A stretch of DNA of 64,000 bases from Paenibacillus ferrarius (GTDB lineage Bacteria > Bacillota > Bacilli > Paenibacillales > NBRC-103111). The stretch is from NCBI RefSeq assembly GCF_002027705.1, contig NZ_MBTG01000025.1, positions 1 through 64,000 on the forward strand, written 5' to 3'. Positions 33,461 to 42,388 of this stretch are shown here, piece after piece. The translations under genes were made by a program, and so were the position numbers. Within the stretch, counting starts at the first letter, position 1, and every line of letters begins with the position of its first letter. Below the pieces are notes generated by a model. The model was not told the origin of the DNA and did not search any database. It was given only the letters and a program-made list of their open reading frames with translations.

Positions 33461-34495
33461 TTGAACAAGATAAAATTTCAAGATGAAAAAGAGATTCTAG
33501 CTTGGGCAAAAGTAAATGTTAATAGGCAACCTGAGGTTATTAATAGAATACAAAAAATGGCCGTTAAAAGGATAAGCGTAAGAAATCATATGCTTACTTT
33601 AATACAACAATTTGATACTAAAAACTTAAAAAAATTTATAAATACACACAGGCATTGGTCAGAAAACTATGTAAAAGTAATAAAAGGAGAACACAAGAGA
33701 ATTCCTATTTTTAATGAAAATACTAACAAAGTTCTTAAAAGTATTTTTGAATATGCTTACCTATCTCTTTTAAATAATGATAATTTCTGGGAACTCTATG
33801 GTGCTGAAGGAAATTCGATATCAAAGTCAGAAACTCGCACTTTGGTTGGAGCGCATACAAGAATATGTCCTTATTGTGATAAAAGTGAAATAACTAACTC
33901 AAATGAATCTAACATAGACCACTTTTTACCAAAATCCAAATTGCCATTACTAAGTATATTTTGGAAAAACTTTGTGATCGCTTGTGTTACTTGCAATTCA
34001 AAGTTAGTCAAAGGAGAAGCTTGTCTCCTTCCTGTGTTACATCCATATTATGATGAAATAAATAAAAAAATTAAATTCATATTTGATTCTAGAACTAAGA
34101 AAATCTGCGTTAAAGCCACGAAAGGTCAGGATCAGCGTAGAGCTGAAAATTTTATCCAAATATTAAAGTTAAGGGAACGGTATAAAGAGATTTGGCCCCG
34201 CAGTGAAGAAATAATATTTACAAAAACAATTAATAACCTATTTCACGATTATATTTTAAATCCTCGCCTTAATTATAAAAAAAATTACAATTGGAACATG
34301 ATATTTGATCAATCCATTCAACAAAGGAAGAATGAGCTACTGACATTAGCTGGAGAGGATACACAAATTAAATTAAAAACAGATTATTATGATCATGTAC
34401 AAATTAATGATAGAAAAATGTGGACAAATGAGTTGAATACTCTTATGAGGAAAAGAATTGATTTACTAAAATTAATTGACACAAAAGAATTCTAA
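33461..34495 (+). CDS. HNH endonuclease, probable defence-system component
   Basis: 344 residues from a TTG with only a weak ribosome site. The HNH core lies at about 137-190: CPYC, then IDHFLPKS (catalytic His), then CVTCNSKLVKGE, i.e. two zinc Cys pairs around the His. The layout CPYC...IDHFLPKS...C..CN..K is shared by HNH nucleases of anti-phage systems, including PtuB-like partners of ATPases; no specific system is assigned. The rest is Lys/Asn/Ile-rich and much more AT-rich than the chromosome. Probably incomplete at the N-terminus (see 33210-33440). Confidence 0.7.
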   Translation: MNKIKFQDEKEILAWAKVNVNRQPEVINRIQKMAVKRISVRNHMLTLIQQFDTKNLKKFINTHRHWSENYVKVIKGEHKRIPIFNENTNKVLKSIFEYAYLSLLNNDNFWELYGAEGNSISKSETRTLVGAHTRICPYCDKSEITNSNESNIDHFLPKSKLPLLSIFWKNFVIACVTCNSKLVKGEACLLPVLHPYYDEINKKIKFIFDSRTKKICVKATKGQDQRRAENFIQILKLRERYKEIWPRSEEIIFTKTINNLFHDYILNPRLNYKKNYNWNMIFDQSIQQRKNELLTLAGEDTQIKLKTDYYDHVQINDRKMWTNELNTLMRKRIDLLKLIDTKEF

Positions 34496-34531
34496 GCTAT
34501 CATAGGTAATCTTTGTTTATAATAAATGTAT

Positions 34532-35962
34532 TTAATTAAAATATGATCTGTATACTTTAAAGAATATGTCTAAATACCCCACAAAAGAAAGTGTATACGC
34601 ACCAACATCACCACTGTATTGGGTTTTACCTTCTTGATTAGTTGTTACATTTGTAATTGGAGCTGAATTGGAAATCTGTATGTTCACACCTTGTACAGGC
34701 TGACCAGTAATTGAATCAACCGTATGAACTTCAATAATGCCTTTTGTACCTGCTGCTGAGTTTAACTGAAACTGTAGCACTGCAGGCTTTGCCACTTTGT
34801 CCAACCACAGTCTTTCTTTACCGAAGTTTAACGAATATTCATATTGTGTTCCTACAAACTTAGCTATTTGAGAACCAGCTTAAGTCTCAGGAAATCCAAT
34901 GTTAAATTGTTGACCCGATTGAATTTGTTCCACAACATTACCTGAAGCATCAAGCAGATGTCCACCACTAACAGAGAAATTAAACGCTGTAGCAACTGGA
35001 CTGTTGATAGTGTACGGACCAAAATTCACATAATTGAGAGACTTGTTCATCTTAGCCGCTGATGCATCCAGGGTAGGTTTATATGTTGGGAACAAATGCT
35101 TTCCCATAGTAACATTTGCTGGCAAGTTTGTAACTTGCGTAGTAGCCCAAGAAGAAATTGCTGTGGCTAAAGAACGAACTGTTGGATCACTAACTGAGTT
35201 TACATCAATTTGATATTTCAATTGAACTGTTGCTGCGTAAGTCCATAATGCTAGTTGAGTAGCCTCTTTAACTTGCGCATCTGTTACAGTTATACCTGTA
35301 AGTTTTGTAATCTGTGCTGTGTCAAACTTTTGCGAAAATGCAAGAATAGCCGTCAATAAAGATTCATTAGCATCAGAAGGTAGTGCTGAAAGATTTGCTG
35401 AAGCTTGATTTGGAATCTTTCTAGGATCTGTGAAAGTGTATGCTGTTGCAGTATAGTTTTTAGATTGTACTGTTGTTAAATATCCTGGCAAAGTCACTGA
35501 TCCGGTTGTTGTATTGAATTTTGTGTCAGCTAGATTTCCATAGTTGACTGGATCTTCTGACATTGTACCTTGAAAATACGAAGCCGCATTAGCTGATTGT
35601 GGTAAGAATGTGCTAAGAAATAATATTAGAATCAACAAACTATTTGTAAATATTCTAGCCTTGTCTGCTGATTTATTATTCTTATTAGGTTCACTTTCAC
35701 TATCACTCGCACTATCACTCGCACTCTCACTTGGCTTGCTTGTTCCCTCAGAATCTATTTTACGGTAGTATAATATATTCTTACTGGCCACATGAACGTA
35801 GCTTATCACATCATCGTGATAGATACTGAGACCTTCCCCTTCATCCCACAGCTCTGTTACAAAATCAATAAACTCTTCCTGCCCCATACAGCCTAAAAGC
35901 TCTACAAATTCCTCTGCACCAAATGGGTTTTCAATAGGAACAGCATTCTCTATTAGTTTCAT
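34532..35962 (-). pseudogene. Adhesin-like secreted protein with in-frame stop (thioester-like plus SpaA-like domains)
   Basis: ATG at 35962 with GGAGGG upstream. An unusual acidic N-terminal extension of about 100 residues (Ser/Asp/Glu-rich near 75-92) precedes a signal-type helix (about 108-120) and a cleavage-like ANA-A. The next domain resembles surface thioester domains (TQLALWTY at 235-242), but the usual reactive Cys position seems to be Thr (AYTFTDP, 174-180). A TAA at 34880-34882 interrupts the frame, which then continues in register through a SpaA-like beta domain (VEVHTVDSITGQPVQGVNIQI-type) to 34532. No LPXTG anchor is found. The first 360 residues alone may still be made. Confidence 0.6.
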
Positions 35963-36384
35963 AATTTCCCTCCGTATATGCTAGTTTAACTAATTGGTCT
36001 GAATTAGTTACATAAGTGTCATTTATATTGCTTGTATTTACTGTATGTAGAATTGTCTTTGCTAACATAGCAATAGTTTATTGACATTGGTCAATATAGT
36101 GTATATTTTGTTTATCTATTCTTTCCGTAATACAAAGAAAAAGTGAGTGTGGATTTATTTTCCACCTCACTTCCTAGTATCTTAACTATAATATTGAAGA
36201 CTTTATGACCAGTGTTATACCAACTATTATGTCAATATAAATTATAAACAGTGTCTTGCATTGCTTATAGTAGCAAACGGTACATGTTCCTAATTATATA
36301 TTGCTAATTAATAATCAACTACTTGATGTACTTTCCTGCAACTCAACATACATCCATTGTATTGCATATTCATTGATATAATTA
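35963..36384. other. Intergenic region, no gene seen
   Basis: AT-rich spacer before the adhesin-like gene. It contains a hairpin at about 36143-36173 (AGTGAG-TGTGGA...TCCAC-CTCACT) and a palindrome TTGAC-ATTG-GTCAA near 36080 that may belong to a promoter or operator. No convincing ORF. Confidence 0.4.
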
Positions 36385-36419
36385 GAGACTCAATCCGTAG
36401 TAGATTGAGTCTCTCTTTT
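36385..36419. terminator. Terminator downstream of the stalk-domain gene at 36441
   Basis: AGAGACTCAATC and GATTGAGTCTCT form a perfect 12-bp stem around a 7-base loop. Confidence 0.7.
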
Positions 36420-36440
36420 ATAAATACGAATTATAGCAGA

Positions 36441-37394
36441 TTAGTTAAGTTTAATATAGAGAGCACTTGAGTCAAACTCTACGGTACTATCCTGTTGACG
36501 AATCCAAAGCATATTACTTTGACCTTTAAATAGAGTAACTAAGATTTTACCAGAGACATTATAAGACTTTGTCTCACCCGGTTTAATCTTATTATTAGAA
36601 CCAAGAGCATCATCCAAGTTTCTACTAAAAGAACCATCGAATCCATAATCAGTTACTCCAATAATCTTAGCACTTTTATCAGCTACAGTCACTCCTGAGA
36701 ACTGAGGAACAATACTAGATATGTAGCCATATTCACTACCTGGATCTGGTTTTACCTGAGTATAATTAATGTTGTCAGCTTTCACTGTAACATCAACTAA
36801 AGCCCAACTAGTAGTAGAAGTATCATCCGGTTTCTTGAATCCTAAATCTACAACCTGTTCAGCAGTAACTGGCGTTACTTTATTTACGCTTACTTTATAA
36901 TTTGCTTTCCAATGACCTTTTGAGTAAGGATTGTTATAAATATCTGTATAGGCCACCGACTCCCCACTGGATACTGTACCAGAGTTAGAAGATCCTTCAG
37001 ACGGTTTAGTTACTGGAGGAGGAGTAGGTGCTGCAGTAGGTTTAGGTGTTGGTTTAGTAGTATTGTCTTTGTCTGGAATTCCAGAACCAGTACGAGTTCC
37101 ACTAGTGATCTCAACTGTTTGAGTTGAGTTATTCCATTTAACAGAACCTCCCATAGCTTCTGCAACTGCTTTCGCGGATACATAGCTATGGCCATCATAA
37201 ACCACTGGATACATAGTCCCATCTTCACTGGACATATCAACTTCACTACCATTGACAGTTACTTTTAATGCTTGATTTTGATATGCTGTGATTTGCTTAA
37301 GTGCTGAATCAGCATAGGCTAAAGTTCCTGCCGATACAGCTAGTGATACAATTGCAATGATTGCTGAAACTTTTTTACTGAATAAATTCTTCAT
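36441..37394 (-). CDS. Secreted stalk-domain protein with Pro/Thr linker
   Basis: 317 residues. Signal peptide (about 1-28, ending AYA-D), then a stalk module (about 33-97: QITAYQNQALKVTVNG...HSYVSAKAVAEAMGG...VKWNNSTQTVEI), a Thr/Pro/Lys-rich linker (about 105-140), and a beta-rich C-terminal domain of about 165 residues. Codon use is AT-rich like the rest of the island. The degraded gene at 38376-39058 is a close relative, so there was once a pair of these surface proteins. Function unknown. Confidence 0.7.
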   Translation of the reverse strand: MKNLFSKKVSAIIAIVSLAVSAGTLAYADSALKQITAYQNQALKVTVNGSEVDMSSEDGTMYPVVYDGHSYVSAKAVAEAMGGSVKWNNSTQTVEITSGTRTGSGIPDKDNTTKPTPKPTAAPTPPPVTKPSEGSSNSGTVSSGESVAYTDIYNNPYSKGHWKANYKVSVNKVTPVTAEQVVDLGFKKPDDTSTTSWALVDVTVKADNINYTQVKPDPGSEYGYISSIVPQFSGVTVADKSAKIIGVTDYGFDGSFSRNLDDALGSNNKIKPGETKSYNVSGKILVTLFKGQSNMLWIRQQDSTVEFDSSALYIKLN

Positions 37395-37541
37395 TTCTAT
37401 TCCTCGCGCTTCTTATGTATTTTTGAGACTCTTAGGGTGTTACCCTTTCGTCCCATAATAAAAAGAGGAAGAGAGATTTGAACTCTCAATAAATGCATCC
37501 TGCTCCTCTAATAATCTCTATTCAACTCCTAATATAACCAA

Positions 37542-37994
37542 TTACTCTTCTTTTTCTTCGACAGTCCCCAACTGGTAATACTTTGAGTAATCATTCCAGT
37601 TATCTAAATCCAAACCGATCTTTTTGGCAGCTTCATAATCCTCTGCATCATACGGTTTACCTGCCCAACCAACTTCCTCACACTTAATCCTAGTGTAGGT
37701 ATCAATAGCCGCAAGATAACCGAAAGACTCATTATGTTTATTAAGCTCTGGCACTTTAGCGAACTCTTCAGGATCTATGATATGTCCGTACTTATTTGCG
37801 AATTGCGTAGCCCACAGAACAACATTTTCCTGAATGGAATCAGAGTTAATGACATCACTGTCGGTGGATATGAGTTGTTTTGTTCCCATCATTAATCCGA
37901 TATTAACACTAATCTCAATAGCATTTTGTAGAATCTTCGCATTCAAAGCATTAGTGTTATCGTTGTTAGTTGAGCTCACACTTAACATCTCCAT
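37542..37994 (-). CDS. Hypothetical 150-residue acidic protein
   Basis: Soluble protein with no recognised domain; the C-terminus ends in a Glu-rich tail (TVEEKEE). The ATG at 37994 overlaps the end of the previous gene by 29 bases; an internal ATG or GTG a few codons later sits closer to a GGAG and may be the true start. It is probably coupled to the gene at 37966. Island base composition. Confidence 0.5.
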   Translation of the reverse strand: MEMLSVSSTNNDNTNALNAKILQNAIEISVNIGLMMGTKQLISTDSDVINSDSIQENVVLWATQFANKYGHIIDPEEFAKVPELNKHNESFGYLAAIDTYTRIKCEEVGWAGKPYDAEDYEAAKKIGLDLDNWNDYSKYYQLGTVEEKEE

Positions 37995-38403
37995 TCAACA
38001 ACAGTTTAGCATTTACTACCTTGGTACCGTGACTGTGAGTAACAACAAAGTCATGACCAGCAATTCTATAAGTTGAGGTTTGGTCTTCCTGAAAATACCC
38101 AACATATACATTATCACCGGATGGTTGTCTTTGAGCATACAGCAAACCATGATCTCCCGCAGCAAATACATGTCCAACTAGCGGTCCATGCTTTACTGTC
38201 AACTCTAAGCCCTCGTCTAAGCTAAAGCTAAGTACTTCCAAGTCATCTTTGTTGATTCGGTCCAGCACCAATACGTCTCCCTCATTTGTTTGAGAGTACA
38301 GTAACATTTGCTCAACACCATTAGATTCATCAGTGAAGCTAATACGAATCCCGCGTTCCCCATTAGTCATCAACGCTACGCCCAACACCCGAACATCAAA
38401 CAC
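37966..38403 (-). CDS. Hypothetical 145-residue beta-rich protein
   Basis: GTG start with AAAGGAG upstream. The sequence is beta-rich with alternating hydrophobics and several Gly turns, and has no signal peptide or known domain. The GTG lies inside the 3' end of the degraded stalk-domain gene, so the three genes were probably one operon. Confidence 0.5.
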   Translation of the reverse strand: MFDVRVLGVALMTNGERGIRISFTDESNGVEQMLLYSQTNEGDVLVLDRINKDDLEVLSFSLDEGLELTVKHGPLVGHVFAAGDHGLLYAQRQPSGDNVYVGYFQEDQTSTYRIAGHDFVVTHSHGTKVVNAKLLLNGDVKCELN

Positions 38404-39058
38404 CGTAATTCTCCTTTCGTGTACTGTTTAATTTCTTTATTTTGAAGATCTTGTTTAAGATTGGCGAATTTAGTTTCCATGTGTAATTCAAGATCTTTTT
38501 CAGTTAAAGCAATAGTCTTAGTGCCGGAACATAAAACTCCACTGACATAAATTACCGAAGCATTGGTGTCTTCCGTTACAGTTCTTTCAGCCTTTATTTC
38601 CAGATCCAAACCCTCTTTTCCGCCAAAAGCTTTGTAATCGTTAAGAATGGTTTCTTTACTAGTAGTAGAACTGTAAGACGTTTTTAATTTAGTCGTAGGC
38701 GTTGACGTAGGACTTGGTTTTACGGGTGTTGATGAACTATTATCTGCTGTAGGCAATGCTGCTTGGGTTCCTCCTGTAACGACTACTGTTGAGAAGTATC
38801 GTTATCTCACTGCACGACAGCCCCTAATGCTTCTCCTAGTTCTTTTGCAGGAACGTAGCTATGTCCATTATAAATAATGGGATCCATTGAACCAGTGTTA
38901 TCATTCAGATCCAAAATGCTCCCGTTCACCTTAATTTTAATTGAAAAATTTTGGTAAGCAGTAATTTGTTTGACTACCCCATCCGCATAAACACCCGCCG
39001 AAAAGATGCCCACCGCAATAGTAATTGATGCCGGAATTACATAATATTATTTCATCAT
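38376..39058 (-). pseudogene. Degraded stalk-domain secreted protein gene (two nonsense, one frameshift)
   Basis: AGGAGG at about 39070 precedes ATG ATG AAA TAA, so codon 4 is a stop (39047-39049). The register then continues through a signal peptide and a stalk module (QITAYQNFSIKIKVNGS...GHSYVPAKELGEALGAVVQ). TGA at 38807-38809 replaces the conserved Trp codon of that module. Just after it a shift of register is needed to continue into TVVVTGGTQAALPTADN and the Thr/Ser/Pro linker. Three independent lesions show the gene is dead. It is related to the intact gene at 36441. Confidence 0.75.
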
Positions 39059-39296
39059 GAAGTTAAATCCTCCTATGTAGGTTATATCATACACTAATAT
39101 TTTACATCATATTACAAATTACTGCATATTTTTTATTTATCGGGAACCGTCATTAAGGGGGTTTCAAACACACGTTCATGACTGAATATGGGCGGCATAT
39201 TGGCCGCAGTCACCGGAAGCCGTGCTTCTTCCGGATGATTGCCAGCACAACAGTCTTCAACTCTATAAACCGAATTATTACTTTATTCTCCTATTA
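39059..39296. other. Intergenic region with GC-rich coding remnant
   Basis: Positions about 39140-39240 are GC-richer than their surroundings. On the minus strand they encode an open stretch PEEARLPVTAANMPPIFSHE... ending at a stop near 39140. It has no start or ribosome site and is best read as a gene fragment of unknown origin. No other gene is seen here. Confidence 0.35.
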
Positions 39297-39844
39297 TCAT
39301 GTCATTTCTCTGAGAATCATACTTATGTTCCCTTGACTCATCCCAAGTAATTCAGCTAATTTTTGTTGCGTCGCACCAGGATTATCGTTTTAAGCCCGGA
39401 GTACTAGATCCCTATTTTCTGATCTAGTTCGCCGTGAGATTTTTGTATTTATTTTTGAGTTTTTTCCGGATAAAGTCAAACTTATTTTACTCTGACTCAT
39501 CCCGAGCAATTCCCCGATTTGTTGTTGAGTTGCACCAGGATTCTCGCTATAAGCCTGAAGGACTCTGCCTCTAATTTCTGACTTAGTAAATTGAGCAACA
39601 TTTGATACAGTGTTGCGAGTAGTTATTTTATATTTTTTTTGTTATGTTGGTCATTTTCTATCTGAGAGGTTCCTAATTGAGTAAGTTGATTAGAGCATTC
39701 ATTGCATACAAGTTTCCCATGAAACATTACTACATTTACATTGTTCAAGCATAGAACACAGCTGCTTATTGATCTGAATTTTCTCAGCATGATCGAATTT
39801 GTTATTTCATCTATTTTACGAACGATCCCTGTTATATTTGTCAC
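39297..39844 (-). pseudogene. Zinc-ribbon plus tandem-HTH DNA-binding protein, frameshifted and with in-frame stop
   Basis: GTG at 39844 with AAGGAG upstream opens a 73-codon frame containing two CxxC pairs (CVLC and CNEC), a probable zinc ribbon. One base missing in the A8 run near 39630-39640 would shift into the next register, which encodes two homologous helix-turn-helix units: ENPGATQQQIGELLGMSQSKIS and DNPGATQQKLAELLGMSQGNIS. A TAA at 39390-39392, where the first unit has Tyr, interrupts between the HTHs. The full product would be about 180 residues. It may have been an element-encoded regulator; relatives are not recognised. Confidence 0.6.
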
Positions 39845-40134
39845 GTTAAATCTCCTTACAAGCAGTGAACTATTCTATAGATTAGTTCCTTTATCTAAAT
39901 CCATACTATCATATTTTAAATTAAATATTACAATTTCAATTTTAAATCATTTAATATTCGACATAAAAATTGATCCTATTACATGAATATTCTGACAAAA
40001 TCCACGGAGCTCATTTTGATATACTTGGTAAAACCTTTATTAAAGGTGAGCTCTGTAATTGAAACTTTTTGCTCGATGCTCTTTATACTTATTATTTATT
40101 TTTCAACCGCGTGGAAGAAAATGAGCTAAAGCGT
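39845..40134. other. AT-rich intergenic region, no gene seen
   Basis: Upstream region of the HTH pseudogene. An inverted repeat GAGCTCA...TGAGCTC lies near 40009-40057. Nothing else is recognised. Confidence 0.35.
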
Positions 40135-40380
40135 CTATTCGTTATTTGAATGCGCACCTGCATGTGCTCCGTAAACCCCACAGTTAACCTGCACTGTGCC
40201 TGTGACTGATGCCGTGTTTGTCGAAATCAGATGGATGATATTGCCGCCGCCGCATTCGTACCCCTCCAATGCCGTCAAAGCAGGCAGCGCCGTTACCGCC
40301 GTTTGTCAGTAAGGTTCCAGAAATGGTCATGGCACCTTCCCGCCCAGGACGAGGATGCCGCCATAACTAATTTATAACTC
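40135..40380 (-). pseudogene. Remnant of a Gly-rich surface or tail-fibre-like protein
   Basis: GC-rich patch. On the minus strand consecutive coding-like pieces in different registers read YGGILVLGG, then GAMTISGTLLTNGGNGA, then GGGNIIHLISTNTASVTGTVQVNCGVYGAHAGAHSNNE followed by TAG at 40135-40137. At least two frameshifts are needed to join them. The Gly/Asn/Thr-rich beta pattern is like repetitive surface or tail-fibre proteins. Its base composition differs sharply from the AT-rich surroundings, suggesting a separate origin. Confidence 0.5.
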
Positions 40381-41030
40381 ATTTACTACAATTGTTAGAC
40401 GAAAATAATGTTTTAGACTGAAGTTGTTGATTTGACGTGGTTTCTGAGCTGAAAAATCGTCAGCTATTAAAAATAAGTTTTAGACTAGCGCCCCATGGCT
40501 ATGAAGCCATTAAGACAAAAACAGCTAATAAAGTATTAGACAGCGCGAGAGCTGCAGCGTGGCCCGACCGGCCGTCACCGTCACCGGCGCGCTGCTCGAT
40601 TCCAGAACTACTAGCGATAGATAATGCGTCTATAGAAACGATATAAGTTATTCACTCAAAAAGAAATTTCTCACTGATATCATTGTAATAAGTCAAAACT
40701 TTGATTATTAAATACCCCAGAGTACACTTCTAACCATACAAATAATATTTGCATTTGTTGCATAACTCCTTTATGAAATTGCGCATTATTTAATCTGCAT
40801 ATTACGACAACTACTATCTATAAGCAATGATTTTTCCTGAACGGATTAATATAAACTTTTTTATGGCCTTAGTGCATGATACTATATCATTCCGTTTTAA
40901 TTTGTAACTAAATATGGAAAATTGTTACTTTTTAGCGTTTAAATATAGTATTATAAATAAAAATCTATTTTAAGAGTACTAAGTGAGGTTCTTCAATTTC
41001 AGTTAATTTAAAGTGAGGAAGTAGCTTGTA
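40381..41030. other. Gene-free 650-bp region with one GC-rich patch
   Basis: Mostly AT-rich with no credible ORF. A GC-rich stretch at about 40548-40610 reads SSSAPVTVTAGRATLQL on the minus strand and may be another piece of the remnant at 40135. The last about 100 bases probably hold the promoter of the gene at 41031. Confidence 0.35.
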
Positions 41031-41399
41031 ATGAAATCAATTTATCACGACGCTATGAATAGCTGGAATGGATATAGTCATCAGGGAAAAGTTGCTATCT
41101 ATACAGTTATTTCTATGATTAATGATTTAATGCTATCTGAGGAGAATGCTTCAAGTTACGAGCTTGAACTTGAATACTTGGAGGATTTTTCTATAATCTG
41201 TGATAATTCACCAATAGCAATTCACCAGGTAAAGACCTTTGATTCGACTGCTCCATCTGAATACAAAGATGCAGTTTGGACGCTTCTAGGAAAAAGCATG
41301 ATGCTCCCTACAATAGTTCACGCCTATTTACACACGTCCGAGACACTATCCCAAAAGGCTAGGTTAAAAGAAGTGTATGCTACACTTGTGGCTCCTTGA
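41031..41399 (+). pseudogene. Truncated defence-type nuclease (Cap4/ABC-3C-like N-terminal domain)
   Basis: 122 residues, ATG with GAGG upstream. The N-terminus SWNGYSHQGKVAIYTVISMI and the following ELELEYLEDFSI...AIHQVKTF resemble the N-terminal PD-(D/E)xK nuclease module of DUF4297/ABC-three-component effectors (Glu, Asp and Gln-x-Lys residues in order). Such proteins are normally several hundred residues long; this one stops shortly after the core. The downstream 100 bases do not continue it. Probably a broken anti-phage gene, but a short active form cannot be excluded. Confidence 0.5.
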
Positions 41400-41508
41400 T
41401 ATTAGTATATAGAACCATAATAGTTCTTATAAGATCTAAAATAAAATGGATATATATGTTATAGGTATCTGTAATTTAGACATAGAGTCTGAAAAAGAGG
41501 TGAGTCCG

Positions 41509-41841
41509 TTGTCCAAACTCTCAAAACATGTTGGAGTAAAAGTGAGAAGTTCCCGTAAAAATAGAGGGTTAACCCAAGAACAACTAGGTGAGCTCGTTGA
41601 GCTCCCTCAGTCCTACATTGGTGGCATTGAGCGAGGTGAAAAGAATATCTCATTAGAAACCCTTAGAGTAGAGCCAAGCGATTTATCTAGTGATTATGGC
41701 CTTGCTAGTTCGCATTATGAGAGATCAAAATTATTAGATTCTACACACCTTTTAATTGAACACTGTTCGGACAAAGAACTGGCTTTAATTAAAAAATTAG
41801 CTGAAGTTGTAATTTCAGAGGTCCGATCTAAAAGCAATTAA
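41509..41841 (+). CDS. Xre-family HTH transcriptional regulator
   Basis: 110 residues from a TTG with AGAGGTG upstream; the frame opens at 41446 without a ribosome site. HTH at about 5-50 (VRSSRKNRGLTQEQLGELVELPQSYIGGIERGEKNISLETL). Typical relatives continue as LETLxKIAxALxVxPSDLF, whereas here LETL runs directly into RVEPSDL, so about eight residues of the fifth helix seem deleted. The C-terminus is helical. It may control the defence remnant upstream or the polymerase operon downstream, whose promoter carries a repeated operator-like motif. Confidence 0.65.
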   Translation: MSKLSKHVGVKVRSSRKNRGLTQEQLGELVELPQSYIGGIERGEKNISLETLRVEPSDLSSDYGLASSHYERSKLLDSTHLLIEHCSDKELALIKKLAEVVISEVRSKSN

Positions 41842-41862
41842 AAAAATTAGTTAGTGAAGCTA

Positions 41863-41918
41863 AAACGAGTGCAACTCAGGACTTGTAAGGTCCTAGAGAG
41901 CACTCGTTTTTCTTTAAA
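41863..41918. terminator. Terminator between the Xre gene and YolD-like gene
   Basis: AAAACGAGTGC and GCACTCGTTTT pair, with an inner AGGAC-TTGTAA-GGTCCT hairpin, followed by TCTTTAAA. It serves both convergent genes. Confidence 0.75.
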
Positions 41919-41932
41919 TATGTGCCAAAAAT

Positions 41933-42388
41933 TTATTTTAGAAACTCCGAATACTTCCCTAAACGTTTCATAAGTTCTGCTCGAGCAACATCTCTAATCA
42001 AAACAAATTTGTCCTCGTAGCCGCGGCAGATATATTTGTACCGCAAATTCGAGTCTATCATCTCATCTTCAAACACCTTTATATTTCGTTCTTTCAATAG
42101 CTTCCGCACCGCTTGAAGGTCGTTTGTCATGAGGTTTTGAATGATATTTGCCGCTTTAACAAAGACTGTTCTCATTGAGTAGGAAGTTCTTTCTATTTCC
42201 TGTTTATTCTTTTCAACAATTGAAAGTAACATCGGAAGTAAAACGAAATCCCGAATCGCTTCCAATTCCTCTTTCGTAGGCATTGTAGTTTGGGGTTGCT
42301 GTTGATGTCTCTGCTGAAGTGCAGCACTATGTTCTGGTGACATGAACTTAGTGCTCCATCTACCGTTTCCGTCAAGTAGTTTGCTCAA
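41933..42388 (-). CDS. YolD-like protein, partner of the island polymerase
   Basis: 151 residues. The TTG start overlaps the polymerase stop as TTGA, and the ribosome site lies in the polymerase end (GGGGGA). The N-terminal YolD-like signature (NGRWSTKFMSPEHSAALQ) is followed by the same helical domain as in the protein at 31907 (IRDFVLLPMLLSIVEKN...YKYICRGYEDKFVLIRDVARAEL). Both copies share domain order and the overlap with a polymerase gene, so they are paralogous operon partners. Confidence 0.7.
   Translation of the reverse strand: MSKLLDGNGRWSTKFMSPEHSAALQQRHQQQPQTTMPTKEELEAIRDFVLLPMLLSIVEKNKQEIERTSYSMRTVFVKAANIIQNLMTNDLQAVRKLLKERNIKVFEDEMIDSNLRYKYICRGYEDKFVLIRDVARAELMKRLGKYSEFLK

Noticed and set aside
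40437..40646. 69-codon plus-strand ORF in the gene-poor part of the island
   Set aside because: No ribosome site; it spans an AT-rich to GC-rich transition with no homology-like pattern.
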